NCBI RefSeq assembly: GCF_000615905.1
Contig: NZ_BAMN01000009.1
Coordinates: forward strand, 1-64,000
Reading direction: 5' to 3'
DNA length: 64,000 nucleotides
From: Companilactobacillus nodensis DSM 19682 = JCM 14932 = NBRC 107160
GTDB taxonomy: Bacteria; Bacillota; Bacilli; Lactobacillales; Lactobacillaceae
Below are positions 49,879 to 60,054 of this stretch, piece by piece (positions within the stretch are counted from its first letter, which is position 1; each line of letters begins with the position of its first letter). The position numbers and the translations under genes were made by a program. The notes below the pieces were generated by a model that saw only the letters and a list, made by a program, of their open reading frames with translations, had not been told where the DNA came from and made no database searches.

Positions 49879-50568
49879 ATGCAAAACATAAAAATATTAG
49901 TTGTTGAGGATGATGTGAATCTAGCTGACAATATTGCATCATTCCTAGCTGATTTTGCTGAAGTAGATATCGAAAATGATGGTTTAAGTGGTAAGTTTGC
50001 TGCAACAGAGGATGTTCACGACCTAATCATTCTTGATCTAATGCTTCCGGGAATGAATGGCTACGACATTCTAAAGAGTATTCGTGCCGATCAAATCACG
50101 ACTCCAGTTTTGATATTGACTGCTAAAGCTGAATTGGACGACAAAGTTCACGGATTCGATTTAGGTGCTGATGATTACTTGACCAAGCCATTCCACCGCG
50201 AGGAACTTCAGGCTAGAGCCAAAGCACTGCTCAAACGAAGCGGAGCATTGGCTGATGATTCCATCTTAAAAATGAATAGTATTGAAATTAATCTGAATAA
50301 TCACGAAGTGTCCGCTGGAGACCAATCAATTTCTTTGAACGGTAAAGAATATGACTTATTAGTTTATTTATTACAGAATAAAAATACTATTCTAACTAAA
50401 GATCAAATTTTTGAACGTATCTGGGGATTTGATTCCGATACATCTATTACGGTCGTGGAGGTTTATATGAGTAATCTCCGTAAAAAACTTCGTCCGTCAA
50501 AGAACGATTATTTGATCAAAACTATTAGAAATGTTGGGTATATTTTCCAAGATGAAAATCAAAACTAG
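49879..50568 (+). CDS. OmpR-family response regulator
   Basis: 229 residues from MQNIKILVVEDDVNLADNIA; ATG 49879 follows GAGGAGAAATTAT. Receiver domain with acidic pocket VVEDD, phospho-Asp in LIILDLMLPGMNGYD and Lys in YLTKPFH; C-terminal winged helix KEYDLLVYLLQNKNTILTKD and SNLRKKLRPSK. Paired with the kinase, divergent from the glycosyltransferases, which are probable targets. Confidence 0.93.
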   Translation: MQNIKILVVEDDVNLADNIASFLADFAEVDIENDGLSGKFAATEDVHDLIILDLMLPGMNGYDILKSIRADQITTPVLILTAKAELDDKVHGFDLGADDYLTKPFHREELQARAKALLKRSGALADDSILKMNSIEINLNNHEVSAGDQSISLNGKEYDLLVYLLQNKNTILTKDQIFERIWGFDSDTSITVVEVYMSNLRKKLRPSKNDYLIKTIRNVGYIFQDENQN

Positions 50569-51874
50569 ACAAAACAAAATCACCCGTCGACAGCAAGTTC
50601 GTCTCTTTCTATCAGTCATGGCCACCTTTGCGATCTTGTTCTTCACACTAGGCATAATTATCTTCAACTTATTCCAGTCCTCAACTTACCGAAGTATCGA
50701 CAAAGACATTAAGGAACAAGTAACAGCAATCAAAAGACAGCCAAATATGGATAACAAAGTTCAAACCGGTCCTCAAGGTCCTGGGGGCAGAACTGAAGAT
50801 AAACAGCCTCAACCAAGGGCACCATTTCAAGCATCTATTTTGGTTTTTGATAACAACGGAAAACTTCTTAACAAAACAAGCCTTGGTAATCGATACTCAC
50901 TTCTTAAGAACATTAATTTGAATAAAAAGAACCTCAATAAGAAACAAACGCTCACCATCAAAAAAATGAGTTTCCGCGCTCTATTGATAAAAGTATCAAA
51001 AAATAATAACAATCCGATGTACGCTGGACACTATGTATTGATAATGCAAAATATTGATACACAAATTCAGGCAACCGAAAATTTCCAAAGAATATTAATT
51101 ATTACTTTCTTTATATTCTGGGTCATAGCTTTGATTCTCGCCTACGTCCTAACACGTATCAGTATGTTTCCAATCATCAAATCTTGGAAACAACAAAGTG
51201 AGTTCGTAAACGATGCTGCTCACGAACTTCGTACACCCTTGACGATCATTCAGGGAAAATTGGAATATATGCTCACAAAACCAAGTAACACAATTATCGA
51301 CGAAGCAGAGTCAATTTCTGTTTCACTCGATGAAGTTAATCGTCTGAATTCATTGACCAATAATCTATTGATATTAGCACGTTCTGATCAGGCAACCACT
51401 AAGATGGACTTCGATATTACAACACCTGATTTTTTCTTAAAAGACCCTATCATGCCCTTCAAAGAAATCATCAATTCACAATCCAAAGTATTTCAAGTGA
51501 ATATCCATCACAAAGCCGATGTCAATCTCAATGTTGACCGTGACAAGATCAAACAAGTTCTGATTATTTTATTGGATAACGCAACAAAATATACACCTGA
51601 AAATGGCACTATTAGAATTTATGATCACATCGAAGGTTCAAAGTATCAGATAATTGTTTCTGATACCGGAATTGGCATCAGCGATACTGATAAGAAAAAA
51701 ATCTTTGGACGTTTCTACCGTGTCGATAAATCACGGAACCGTAATAGTGGTGGACATGGTCTAGGCCTAGCGATTGCCCAACAAATAATTAATACTCACC
51801 ATGGAAAAATATTTGTACGCAATAATTTACCCACTGGTAGTGAATTCGTTATTGAATTACCTATTAAACATTGA
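50552..51874 (+). CDS. Sensor histidine kinase
   Basis: 440 residues from MKIKTRQNKITRRQQVRLFL; overlaps the regulator by 17 bases. Two membrane segments (LFLSVMATFAILFFTLGIII and RILIITFFIFWVIALILAYV), short outer loop with Pro/Gly/Gln run (QTGPQGPGGRTEDKQPQPR). H box NDAAHELRTPLTIIQG, N box LIILLDNATKYTPE, G1 SDTGIGISDTDKK, G2 GGHGLGLAIAQQI. Signal unknown; likely envelope state. Confidence 0.93.
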   Translation: MKIKTRQNKITRRQQVRLFLSVMATFAILFFTLGIIIFNLFQSSTYRSIDKDIKEQVTAIKRQPNMDNKVQTGPQGPGGRTEDKQPQPRAPFQASILVFDNNGKLLNKTSLGNRYSLLKNINLNKKNLNKKQTLTIKKMSFRALLIKVSKNNNNPMYAGHYVLIMQNIDTQIQATENFQRILIITFFIFWVIALILAYVLTRISMFPIIKSWKQQSEFVNDAAHELRTPLTIIQGKLEYMLTKPSNTIIDEAESISVSLDEVNRLNSLTNNLLILARSDQATTKMDFDITTPDFFLKDPIMPFKEIINSQSKVFQVNIHHKADVNLNVDRDKIKQVLIILLDNATKYTPENGTIRIYDHIEGSKYQIIVSDTGIGISDTDKKKIFGRFYRVDKSRNRNSGGHGLGLAIAQQIINTHHGKIFVRNNLPTGSEFVIELPIKH

Positions 51875-51886
51875 TAAATAATAAAA

Positions 51887-51919
51887 AACAGTCTGAACAA
51901 TACCGTTCAGGCTGTTTTT
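51887..51919 (+). terminator. Terminator of two-component operon
   Basis: AACAGTCTGAAC / GTTCAGGCTGTT with loop AATACC, then TTTC. Confidence 0.8.
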
Positions 51920-52066
51920 CTAGTCTTACAAATAATTTCATATATCAGATTACTAATAATTTATTATCAAAAGTATAATTATATTTTCTATTTTTTAGAT
52001 TGTGAAAGTCCTTTCGCCATGATAATCTGATTTAGCAATCAAAAAACATTCGGGAGGTTATCCCCC

Positions 52067-54939
52067 ATGCGAAGACGGAAAAAATTTATACTATTTATTT
52101 TGCTTTTATTCATATCCAACTTTTTCACAAATGCTATTTCTATTCTAGCTGTTGCAGATGAAACGTCATCAGCTGATATTACAAATATAAAGTTTGATAA
52201 AGATCATTATGAGCCATAATTCATTACACTTTGAAAAACAATGAGGATTCACTTCTCATCAGTGCTAATGATTTCGACAGTATAAACCAAAAGGCTTTGG
52301 AAAAAGAACTCGGCCCAAAAAACATCCGAATCAATACAAAGGACAGAAATATTGAAGTTAATCTTCAAAAGAACAAAACTGGGCAATTCAAGATTAATGT
52401 TTTGAAAAGCGATCACACAATTTTATCAATTAGTGACCAAAATAAAAATGATTTGATCACTAAAGAATTAATTATTGAAGATAATTTAGCCAACCCACCA
52501 CCTTCTTCAAACACTGAAGCTACTGGATCTGATATACCTCCTGCAACTGAAGGAATAGATCCAAATATAACTAAAGATACACCTGAAGAAGAAGATCTAA
52601 GAGCTAATGAAGCTGATACTGCATGGATTCGTTCGCGTAACTTAAGAATAAGTAAAGGACCAACCTTGAAACACAATGACGGTAAAATAACTGTTCCGTT
52701 TATATACTTTGGTGATTATAATTACGCCAAAATGAACATGCGAATTGCTGCCGCGTATGAACAAGATGAAAGTGGTGGTGGACGCATTGACAGTTTAACG
52801 GCTCCAAACTTCTGTCTTGTAACAGCTCCAGAAGGTACTAAGTTAGAACCCGACAGTAATTTTTCAAGTGAAACAACTCATATATTCGGTCACAATTTTG
52901 GTGATGCCCAAATGAAAGATGGTAAACAAGGCTCCAATGGTACCTTTGTTACCACCGACATTCATAACATTGACACTCCAACTGATAGGAAACATCACCC
53001 TTCTATGGCTGGACCTGACAAATTTGGAACAACAATTGGCATGTTGAGAATTCCGCAATTATTCTATCGCATTGATCCTAAAACTGGCATGGAGGAACAA
53101 AAAATGGTCTTCCAGCAGCGATACATAAAAAGAAATCGTACTTACGGGATTGAAACTTCAATTATTCAAAGATTCGATTTCTCTGGTGAAGTCTTTACTG
53201 ATATCAATTACAAAAACATCGGTGATGTTGAATTCGATGATTTTATCGGCTTTGCCTTTCATGACTTAACGTTGACCAAAGATTACGGCCAGATCAAAAA
53301 TGAAAAAGGCATTAATATTGGTGACTATGCACCAATGAGATCATTAGGAAACAATCGTGGTTTCTATATGCAATCAGATAACGTTGAATCTCGTATAAAC
53401 TTCCATATGGATCTAGAAAACAGCCCTAGTGCTTGGGCAACTCGAACCATTACCAAATCACATCATGAATTCAAGGGCTTCACTAATGCCGGTGGTGGAC
53501 TATCGATTGTCTTTGGTACTATCTTACAAGCCAAATTTACTGGAAATCCTTGGAAACACAGTATGCATGATCAATATCACGATAAGCGCTACAAACCCGG
53601 TAGTGTTCCAGAAAAAATGTTTAATGCTTTTTATTATGATTCAGATCCTGGTGATAAGGGGTTTGACCCCGGTGCTGGAAAAAGATTAGGCAAACTTCAT
53701 AAAAAGAAAGAGTCTGACAAAACCAAATACATCAGTGAAAATGAACCTTTATGGGATTCCGGAATCACAATGCACACAGAACACCAGACCTTAGAAGTCG
53801 GTGATTCAGTTAAACTTAGTTATTCAAGAACTGTTGACTTGAATCGAGAAAACTTTGCCCCCGTAAATTACTTGGATCAAAGAGATACAGATGATAATCC
53901 TGATATTATTAACAATGACACATCAGAATACAAATTAAGCGGTGCCTGGTACGATTTTGACAGTAATGACGTAGATCTTTATGTTTCATTCGATAATGAT
54001 AATTTTGAATCCGCTAAACAAATCGAATCATACAATCAAAAAGACGAAGAAAAAGTTGCTGGTGTCCCCCATGATTGGGAAACAAACTTGGATTTAACAG
54101 ACAAGGACCCCGGCAAACACAGAGTCTATATCTGGTTCAAAGATAAAGAAGGTAATGTTTCGATTGTCGATAAAACCGTTATTTATCTTCCTCAAAAGGC
54201 CACTGAGGCTCCACAAATCAAAATTATCAATCCTGAATCTACAGAAACAACACCGTTCATCCCTAACACCGAAATATTCAAGGTCGATGGCATTTGGAAT
54301 GACAAGGATAGTAAAACTATCAAAAGTATCAAATACTCACTCGATAATGAAAAAGAACTTTTTATCAATACTAATCTCAAGAACCCTGGTAACAATAACA
54401 ACGTCAAATGGGAATTGTCTAAGTTTAATATGTCCAAAATCGGTGATACAAGAATCCACAAATTAAAAGTCACTATTGAGGATGCAGAAAAACATCAAGG
54501 CTCAGATATTCTCTACTTCAAGCGCTCACCAGGTGCCTTTGAGATAGTTGCCCCAGAATACATCGATTTTGGTCAACAAATATTGGCAGGTGAAGATTCT
54601 CCTCACCTGCATCCAAAATTCGATCAAAAAGTTGAGGTGAATGATTATCGTCAAAAAACATCCGTACCACTCAAAGTTTTCGTAAAAATGTCTGAATTTG
54701 AAAGTGTTGACTCCAAAAACTTGAAAGTACCCCATTCCGTCTATTTAGATGACCAGTTGAAGTCAAATGACGTATTCCTTGGTGAAACGCAAAGTCCAAA
54801 CGATGATAATAACATGACCTGCACTGACTTCACTAAGAAGGTCAAAGAAGGAATTTGTATTGTCTTCAGATGTGACGGAAATGCCAAGACCGGTAGCTTC
54901 ACAAGTGAGTGGACTTGGATAGCTCAAGATGTTCCTTAA
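52067..54939 (+). pseudogene. WxL-type surface protein, frameshifted after signal peptide
   Basis: ATG 52067 with CGGGAGG upstream starts MRRRKKFILFILLLFISNFF, a signal peptide with likely cleavage before ADETSSADI. After HYEP the frame stops (TAA 52217-52219). The body of the protein (about 902 residues, 52231-54939) follows in the -1 frame, so the parent gene lost one base near 52217. The body is acidic, with an insert of T/P-rich linker, immunoglobulin-like repeats in the second half (RVYIWFKDKEGNVSIVDKT) and a WxL-like end SFTSEWTWIAQDVP. Without the signal peptide it would stay in the cytoplasm. Error in sequence or decayed gene. Confidence 0.8.
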
Positions 54940-55012
54940 AATCTTTTGCTCCATGGCAGTGATTACATGATATTATTTGTATATAATATTCGCTAACTTG
55001 GAGGTTGGCTTC

Positions 55013-55480
55013 ATGAACAAAAAAATTATCAAAGCTTATTGGGACAAGTTCCTAGAAAACAAGAGCCCTCGTGAGGATTATCCTATCGGAGACATAACTA
55101 TTTTTGGCGGCGATCCCCAAACTCTGGCCGAATTGGTTGATAATAATACCAAGACTGCGACTACTTCCGCATATGATCTATATACTGAAACTGACTATAT
55201 GCCAACAGTTGGCGATTACAACATTATCCTCGACGCTAATGAACTACCAGTTTGTATCACCAAAACTCTTGTAACAGAAGTAGTTCCCTTTAATTTGGTC
55301 AGCGCAGAACATGCCTATCATGAGGGCGAAGGCGACCGCAGTTTGAAATATTGGCGTGAAGTTCATGAAGATTTCTTCACCAAAGAATATGCCGAAGCCG
55401 GCAAAAAGTTTACCGAAGATATGCCTTGCTTGTGCGAAGTGTTTGTTAAAGCTTATGATGAAGCTAACGGAGATATATGA
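55013..55480 (+). CDS. ASCH-domain protein
   Basis: 155 residues from MNKKIIKAYWDKFLENKSPR; GGAGGTTGGCTTC before the start. ASCH features: FGGDPQTLAELVDNNTKTAT, PVCITKTLVTEVVPFNLVSA, EGEGDRSLKYWREVHEDFF. ASCH proteins bind RNA or nucleotides and some are ribonucleases. Its end overlaps the next start. Confidence 0.88.
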   Translation: MNKKIIKAYWDKFLENKSPREDYPIGDITIFGGDPQTLAELVDNNTKTATTSAYDLYTETDYMPTVGDYNIILDANELPVCITKTLVTEVVPFNLVSAEHAYHEGEGDRSLKYWREVHEDFFTKEYAEAGKKFTEDMPCLCEVFVKAYDEANGDI

Positions 55481-55844
55481 TCCACACCTGCCAATAGTTC
55501 TCTTATCGTTAAAAACGATGTATGCCAAAAAAATTATTGGCGGTGAACAAACGGTCGAACATCGTAAGAGATTCTTACATACCAGTTCCCAAGCAATTGT
55601 TTATTCATCCGGAATCGATAAGTCAGTAGGATTGTTCTTAAAACTAGGAATTCCTGTTGAGGTTGAAGATGGGTACGAAATACCTATTATCTCCCTTACC
55701 GAATTTACCAGTACTTCATTGGATACCCTCCAGCAGAAGTTTCCTGGTTTTAAGGCTCCCAGGTCCTATATTTACTTGGATAGACCAGATAAAAAACCAT
55801 TGCTAGACTATTTCTTACGACAAGCAGTAAAAAAAGAGATATGA
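55458..55844 (+). CDS. Second ASCH/PUA-like protein
   Basis: 128 residues from MKLTEIYDPHLPIVLLSLKT; the ATG lies within the last codons of the preceding ASCH gene (23-base overlap). The pattern VLLSLKTMYAKKIIGGEQTV followed by EHRKRF resembles the ASCH/PUA fold S-I-K-P-x-Y-A-x-K-I-x-x-G-x-K-x-x-E-x-R. The two proteins may work together. Confidence 0.7.
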   Translation: MKLTEIYDPHLPIVLLSLKTMYAKKIIGGEQTVEHRKRFLHTSSQAIVYSSGIDKSVGLFLKLGIPVEVEDGYEIPIISLTEFTSTSLDTLQQKFPGFKAPRSYIYLDRPDKKPLLDYFLRQAVKKEI

Positions 55845-55864
55845 CGACGTCATATCTCTTTTTT
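55834..55864. terminator. Convergent terminator
   Basis: AAGAGATATGACG / CGTCATATCTCTT, 13 pairs around one base, with A before and T after. Serves the ASCH pair and the convergent secreted protein gene. Confidence 0.85.
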
Positions 55865-55865
55865 G

Positions 55866-56567
55866 TTACACTGGATAATTTCCATAGTTATCAATTTTTT
55901 GTTCTAAGTCATTCATTCTGACGGTGTTTAATTCTTTAACACGTGATGATTTGAAGTATAGGTTATCCCCAACTTGCCAAACATCCTTACCATCAACTGT
56001 AACTTTATTAGCCTTCCAATGTTGGATCGTTTTATTCTTACCATTACCTTTATTCATATTTACACGTTTGCCAGTATAAACTAACTTGTCATTCTTTAAC
56101 TTATAGACACCGATAGTTTGACTGTCATTCTTAGGAGAAGCTGCAATTACAACTACGGCATTGCCACCCTCATATGTTGGTAGATCCGGAGTATAGTTAG
56201 CGTACTCGATCACTGGCTGACCTAATTTTTCCATTTCTTCTGTGTCAACTACTGCCACACGACCAGATTTGAAATACTTGTTGTCGGCAATTTGCCACCA
56301 AGTCTTCCCCTTGACCTCAACTGGATTAGCACGCCAATAGCGAATCTCATTACCTTTGGCCATATTCTCAGCCTTGCCAGTCTTAACCATCTTGCCCTTT
56401 TTCTTTGTATAGACATCATACTTATGTGAATCACTCTTGCGTGATGCTGTGATAACGATCGTGTCAGATGCTTCGAATGTATACGTCTTATCTGCAGCCT
56501 GAGCAACATTGACAGTACCAAACATTGCGATAGTTGCCAAAATAATTCCGAGAATTGCCTTCTTCAT
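55866..56567 (-). CDS. Secreted protein with two DUF5776-like repeats
   Basis: 233 residues. Signal peptide MKKAILGIILATIAMFGTVN with cleavage after VAQAA. Two tandem repeats of about 95 residues, each with a VYKLKNDKLVYTGK- or VYTKKKGKMVKTGK-type strand pair, GN..I.(H)YW(K)AN.V.V.GK..WQ, then DNKYFKSGRVA/DNLYFKSSRVK. This is the SLAP/DUF5776-like module of lactobacilli that attaches to the wall. Single gene, own terminator. Confidence 0.8.
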   Translation of the reverse strand: MKKAILGIILATIAMFGTVNVAQAADKTYTFEASDTIVITASRKSDSHKYDVYTKKKGKMVKTGKAENMAKGNEIRYWRANPVEVKGKTWWQIADNKYFKSGRVAVVDTEEMEKLGQPVIEYANYTPDLPTYEGGNAVVVIAASPKNDSQTIGVYKLKNDKLVYTGKRVNMNKGNGKNKTIQHWKANKVTVDGKDVWQVGDNLYFKSSRVKELNTVRMNDLEQKIDNYGNYPV

Positions 56568-56627
56568 AGTAATTAACCCCTTTAATTATTCATTTCATTC
56601 ACAGTGTATCATACAAAGCTGTGCAAA

Positions 56628-56657
56628 CAAAAAGAGCGATTAACTCGCTCTTTTTTG
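56628..56657. terminator. Terminator of argGH
   Basis: AGAGCGA / TCGCTCT with loop TTAAC, A run before and T run after; leftward it follows argH. Confidence 0.8.
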
Positions 56658-56660
56658 CAT

Positions 56661-58043
56661 CTATTTTGCCAAGTCAACTTTGGCTTGTTCGATTTGCATT
56701 TGAACCTGTTTGAAGCCTGTACCACCTAGTGAGTTACGCCTTTCAACCGCAACTTCAGGTTTTAACATATTATAGACATCATCTTCGATCAACGGTGAAA
56801 TCTGTTTAAATTCTTTCATCGTAATATCTTGGAGATTATGATGTGTTTCAATCCCTTTCAGTACTAACTGACCCACGATACCATGGGCCTCACGGAATGG
56901 AATACCCTTAGTTGCCAAATAATCGGCTAATTCAGTTGCATTTGAAAAGTCATTTTCAGTTGCATGATACATTCTTTCTTTGTGAACTTTGATAGTTGAA
57001 ATCATCCCATTGAAGACACGTAAGGCTGGTAGAAGTGTCTTGACGGTATCAAATGTGCCTTCTTTATCTTCTTGCAGATCCTTGTTGTATGCCAAAGGCA
57101 ATGACTTCATCGTCGACAATAATCCCATCAAGTGTCCATAGACACGACCTGACTTACCTCTGATAAGTTCTGCCATATCAGGATTCTTCTTCTGTGGCAT
57201 GATCGAACTTCCAGTTGTATATTGGTCGCTTAGTTCCAAGTAATTGAATTCATAACTGACCCACATGCTGATTTCCTCACAGAATCTCGACAAATGCATC
57301 ATTAAGATCGAAGCATTACTCAAAAATTCTAGGACAAAATCACGGTCAGATACAGCATCTAATGAATTAGTATAGATATCTCCAAAACCTAATTCCTGAG
57401 CTGTAAATTCACGATCAATTGGAAAAGTTGTTCCGGCTAAGGCTGCGGCACCTAAAGGTAAAATATCTGTGTGTTTCATGTTGAATTCAAATCGTTCCAC
57501 GTCACGTTTCAACATCGCATAATAAGCCATCAAATAATGACCATACGAAATCGGTTGGGCGTGTTGTAGATGGGTATATCCAGGCATGATCGTCTCAACA
57601 TTATCTTCAGCCAAGGTTACCAAAGTTTTTTGAATCGTTTTGATCTCTTCAATTATCTTTGGCAGGCGATTCTTGACATAAAGATGAAAATCAGTTGCGA
57701 CTTGATCATTACGTGAACGTCCCGTATGCAATTTACCGGCGACTGGTCCAATTTTTTCGGTCAAAATACTTTCAATATTCATATGAATATCTTCGTTTTC
57801 AACTGTGAATTCTAACTTGCCATCATGAAGTTCTTGTTGCAGTTCTTCCAATCCGGCAATTATCTTGTTACTATCAACTTCACTCAATATCTTGGTCTTC
57901 TTCAGCATTTTCACATGTGCCAATGAACCCTCAATATCCTCATCGGCCATCAATTGATCGAAGCTGATCGAAGCACCGAATTCATCGACCCATGCTTCTG
58001 CTTGAGCTTGAAAACGGCCACCCCATAGTTTCTTAGTACTCAA
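56661..58043 (-). CDS. argH: Argininosuccinate lyase
   Basis: 460 residues. Hallmarks of the fumarase/aspartase superfamily: the [20 protein letters not shown] signature, [15 protein letters not shown] and [13 protein letters not shown]. Cleaves argininosuccinate into arginine and fumarate. Starts with TTG directly after the argG stop (TAATTG), with GAGGTCC before. Same operon as argG. Confidence 0.96.
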   Translation of the reverse strand: MSTKKLWGGRFQAQAEAWVDEFGASISFDQLMADEDIEGSLAHVKMLKKTKILSEVDSNKIIAGLEELQQELHDGKLEFTVENEDIHMNIESILTEKIGPVAGKLHTGRSRNDQVATDFHLYVKNRLPKIIEEIKTIQKTLVTLAEDNVETIMPGYTHLQHAQPISYGHYLMAYYAMLKRDVERFEFNMKHTDILPLGAAALAGTTFPIDREFTAQELGFGDIYTNSLDAVSDRDFVLEFLSNASILMMHLSRFCEEISMWVSYEFNYLELSDQYTTGSSIMPQKKNPDMAELIRGKSGRVYGHLMGLLSTMKSLPLAYNKDLQEDKEGTFDTVKTLLPALRVFNGMISTIKVHKERMYHATENDFSNATELADYLATKGIPFREAHGIVGQLVLKGIETHHNLQDITMKEFKQISPLIEDDVYNMLKPEVAVERRNSLGGTGFKQVQMQIEQAKVDLAK

Positions 58044-59270
58044 TTATTGGACCTCGTGTGCTTCTTCGTTAGCATTTTTTTGAGCTACTTGAGCAGCGAC
58101 TTGAGTTGAAAGTCCCCAAAGTTTGATAAATCCTTTGGCAGCGACTTGATCAAATGAATCAGATGATGTGTATGTAGCAAGATTGAGGTCATACAATGAG
58201 TTAGGTGATTTACGTCCTTGGATCCAAGTGTTACCTTTGAATAATTTCATCTTGATAACACCATTAACAGTCTTTTGACTTTCATCCAAGAATGCTAGTA
58301 ATGACTTCATTAGTGGTGAATACCAGAGACCGTTATAGATCAATTCTGTAAGTTCTTTTTCAATAACTGGTTTGAAGTGAGCCAAACCACCTTCTTGAAC
58401 TAGATCTTCAAGTTCTTTGTGAGCCTTGATCAAGACAGTCGCAGCTGGTGCTTCATAAACCTCACGTGATTTAATACCAACCAGACGGTTTTCGATATGA
58501 TCGATACGTCCAATACCATTTTCACCAGCGACAGCATTCAATTCTTGAATAATATCAACCAGCTTCATCTCGATGCCATCAAGTGCAACTGGGATACCAT
58601 GTTCAAAGGTGATTTCAACACTTGTTGGTGTATCCGGTGTTTCTTCGATTGGTTTTGTGAGTGCAAAAGCATCTTCTGGTGCTTCAGCCCATGGATCTTC
58701 TAGTACTCCACATTCATTGGCACGTCCCCAAATGTTGGCATCAATTGAATATGGTGAATCCAAATTAATAGGAATTGGAATATTGTGGTCTTTAGCATAG
58801 TCGATCTCTTCTTCACGGGACCAATGCCAATCACGAACGGGACTCAATACTTCTAGGTCGGGGGCTAGAGCATGAATCGCAACTTCAAAACGAACTTGAT
58901 CGTTGCCCTTTCCGGTACATCCATGAGCAACAGCTGATGCACCTTCATTTTGAGCTACTTCTACTAATTTTTTACTAATCAATGGTCGGGAGAGAGCGGA
59001 GAGTAGCGGGTAAATACCTTCGTAGAGGGTGTGTCCTTGCAACGCAACAAGTGCATATCCATCTGCGAATTCTTCTAGTGCATCAATAGCGATTGCCTTA
59101 ATGGCTCCTGCGTTGATGGCTTTTTCTTTGATGAAGTCGAGGTCCTTACCTTCACCAACGTTAATACAACAAGCGATAACGTCGTATCCTTTATCTTTCA
59201 GCCAAGGAATGGCTACAGAAGTATCTAAACCTCCGGAATAAGCTAGTACTACTTTCTTTGTTTCTGTCAT
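58044..59270 (-). CDS. argG: Argininosuccinate synthase
   Basis: 408 residues. N-terminal PP-loop [20 protein letters not shown] and the [13 protein letters not shown] segment. Ligates citrulline and aspartate. ATG 59270 with GGAGGAGACGCATT upstream. First gene of argGH. Confidence 0.96.
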   Translation of the reverse strand: MTETKKVVLAYSGGLDTSVAIPWLKDKGYDVIACCINVGEGKDLDFIKEKAINAGAIKAIAIDALEEFADGYALVALQGHTLYEGIYPLLSALSRPLISKKLVEVAQNEGASAVAHGCTGKGNDQVRFEVAIHALAPDLEVLSPVRDWHWSREEEIDYAKDHNIPIPINLDSPYSIDANIWGRANECGVLEDPWAEAPEDAFALTKPIEETPDTPTSVEITFEHGIPVALDGIEMKLVDIIQELNAVAGENGIGRIDHIENRLVGIKSREVYEAPAATVLIKAHKELEDLVQEGGLAHFKPVIEKELTELIYNGLWYSPLMKSLLAFLDESQKTVNGVIKMKLFKGNTWIQGRKSPNSLYDLNLATYTSSDSFDQVAAKGFIKLWGLSTQVAAQVAQKNANEEAHEVQ

Positions 59271-59312
59271 AATGCGTCTCCTCCGATTAGAAAAAAATTA
59301 ATTTGATGTACA

Positions 59313-59366
59313 AAAGATTAACACTTAATTAATTTTGAAACAAGAGAAAAATTGTGAAAACGTTTA
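59313..59366 (-). promoter_or_regulatory. argGH promoter and cre-like site
   Basis: Leftward -35 TTGTTT (59341-59336) and -10 TAATCT (59318-59313), spacing 17. TGAAAACGTTTATG (59353-59366) matches the catabolite (CcpA) cre consensus in about 12 of 14 positions and lies just upstream of the -35. ArgR boxes are not obvious. Confidence 0.5.
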
Positions 59367-59463
59367 TGAATTCCTTTACAACGTGTCTAATTCGTTAACA
59401 ATCACCAAAATACATTAGTTAAAGGAAAGAAAAAATCAATTAGAAATAAATTAATATTTACCC

Positions 59464-59492
59464 TTGCATTTTGATTTTTTCGTGTTTATAAT
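59464..59492 (+). promoter_or_regulatory. brnQ promoter
   Basis: TTGCAT (59464-59469) and TATAAT (59487-59492), spacing 17, ahead of the T-box leader. Confidence 0.75.
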
Positions 59493-59499
59493 TAGCACC

Positions 59500-59772
59500 A
59501 ATAAATCAAAACAAACGTTGAGGAAAAAAGTAGAAATCTCAATTACGCACAGTGAGTCACGTTTAATGAGAAGTGGCCGTTACGAGAATCTTCGAAAATC
59601 ATTTCTGAGTTCGATGTCGATATGTAGGTCATCGTGGTTGCCACCAATATCTGGCTAGTGGATCAATTGGTCCGCGATTCGAGTGAGCAGTTCTCTTTGA
59701 ACTACTCAAAAAGGTGGTACCGTTCTTTAACTAGAGCCCTTTTCCCTATTTAGTGGGAAGAGGGTTTTTTTG
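59500..59772 (+). promoter_or_regulatory. T-box riboswitch ahead of brnQ
   Basis: The conserved T-box sequence AAGGTGGTACCGT is at 59711-59723. It is followed by a rho-independent terminator (CCCTTTTCCC / GGGAAGAGGG then TTTTTTT, 59736-59771), with which the T-box can compete. The 5' part has long stems of a stem I domain. Uncharged tRNA would allow read-through. The transported amino acids point to an Ile (or Leu/Val) tRNA; the specifier codon is not assigned with confidence. Confidence 0.85.
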
Positions 59773-59787
59773 GTTTTAGAGAATGGA

Positions 59788-59883
59788 GAAAGCCGAGAAA
59801 TTCCGAGCACTGCCTAAGATAGTGAAAGTGCCAACGTAGTTGGTGCATTTACTATCTGTAGCAGGTACAGGAATTTGGCTTTC
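59788..59883 (+). ncRNA. Long structured leader segment between T-box and leader peptide
   Basis: GAAAGCC and AAATTCC (59788-59804) pair with GGAATTT and GGCTTTC (59870-59883); the interior adds AGATAGT/ACTATCT (59817/59851) and TGCCAAC/GTTGGTGCA around GTA. Together nearly all of 96 bases form one extended stem. Not part of known T-boxes. No frame inside. Confidence 0.5.
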
Positions 59884-59937
59884 GCAACTCGTTTCAGATA
59901 AAAATAACAACGTTAAAAATTTAAGGTGGTGAGTATC

Positions 59938-60054
59938 ATGGATTCTGATATTAGTGGCATTACGCAGATTAGTCATATAAATAATATTACGCAAAATTCT
60001 AGGGGGATTTTTTATGCAAAACGATTTATTGGAACCAAAGTCAAACAAGAGTAA
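59938..60054 (+). CDS. Isoleucine-rich leader peptide upstream of brnQ
   Basis: 38 codons: MDSDISGITQISHINNITQN then SRGIFYAKRF and the end GTKVKQE. Ile is at residues 5, 8, 11, 14 and 17, one in three. Ribosome site AAGGTGGTGAGT. It overlaps the first 41 bases of brnQ in another frame, so its translation passes through the brnQ start. Fits a leader that senses Ile-tRNA charge. Confidence 0.55.
   Translation: MDSDISGITQISHINNITQNSRGIFYAKRFIGTKVKQE

Noticed and set aside
59464-59658. 64-codon frame in the T-box leader
   Set aside because: Covers promoter and stem I of the riboswitch; no ribosome site.
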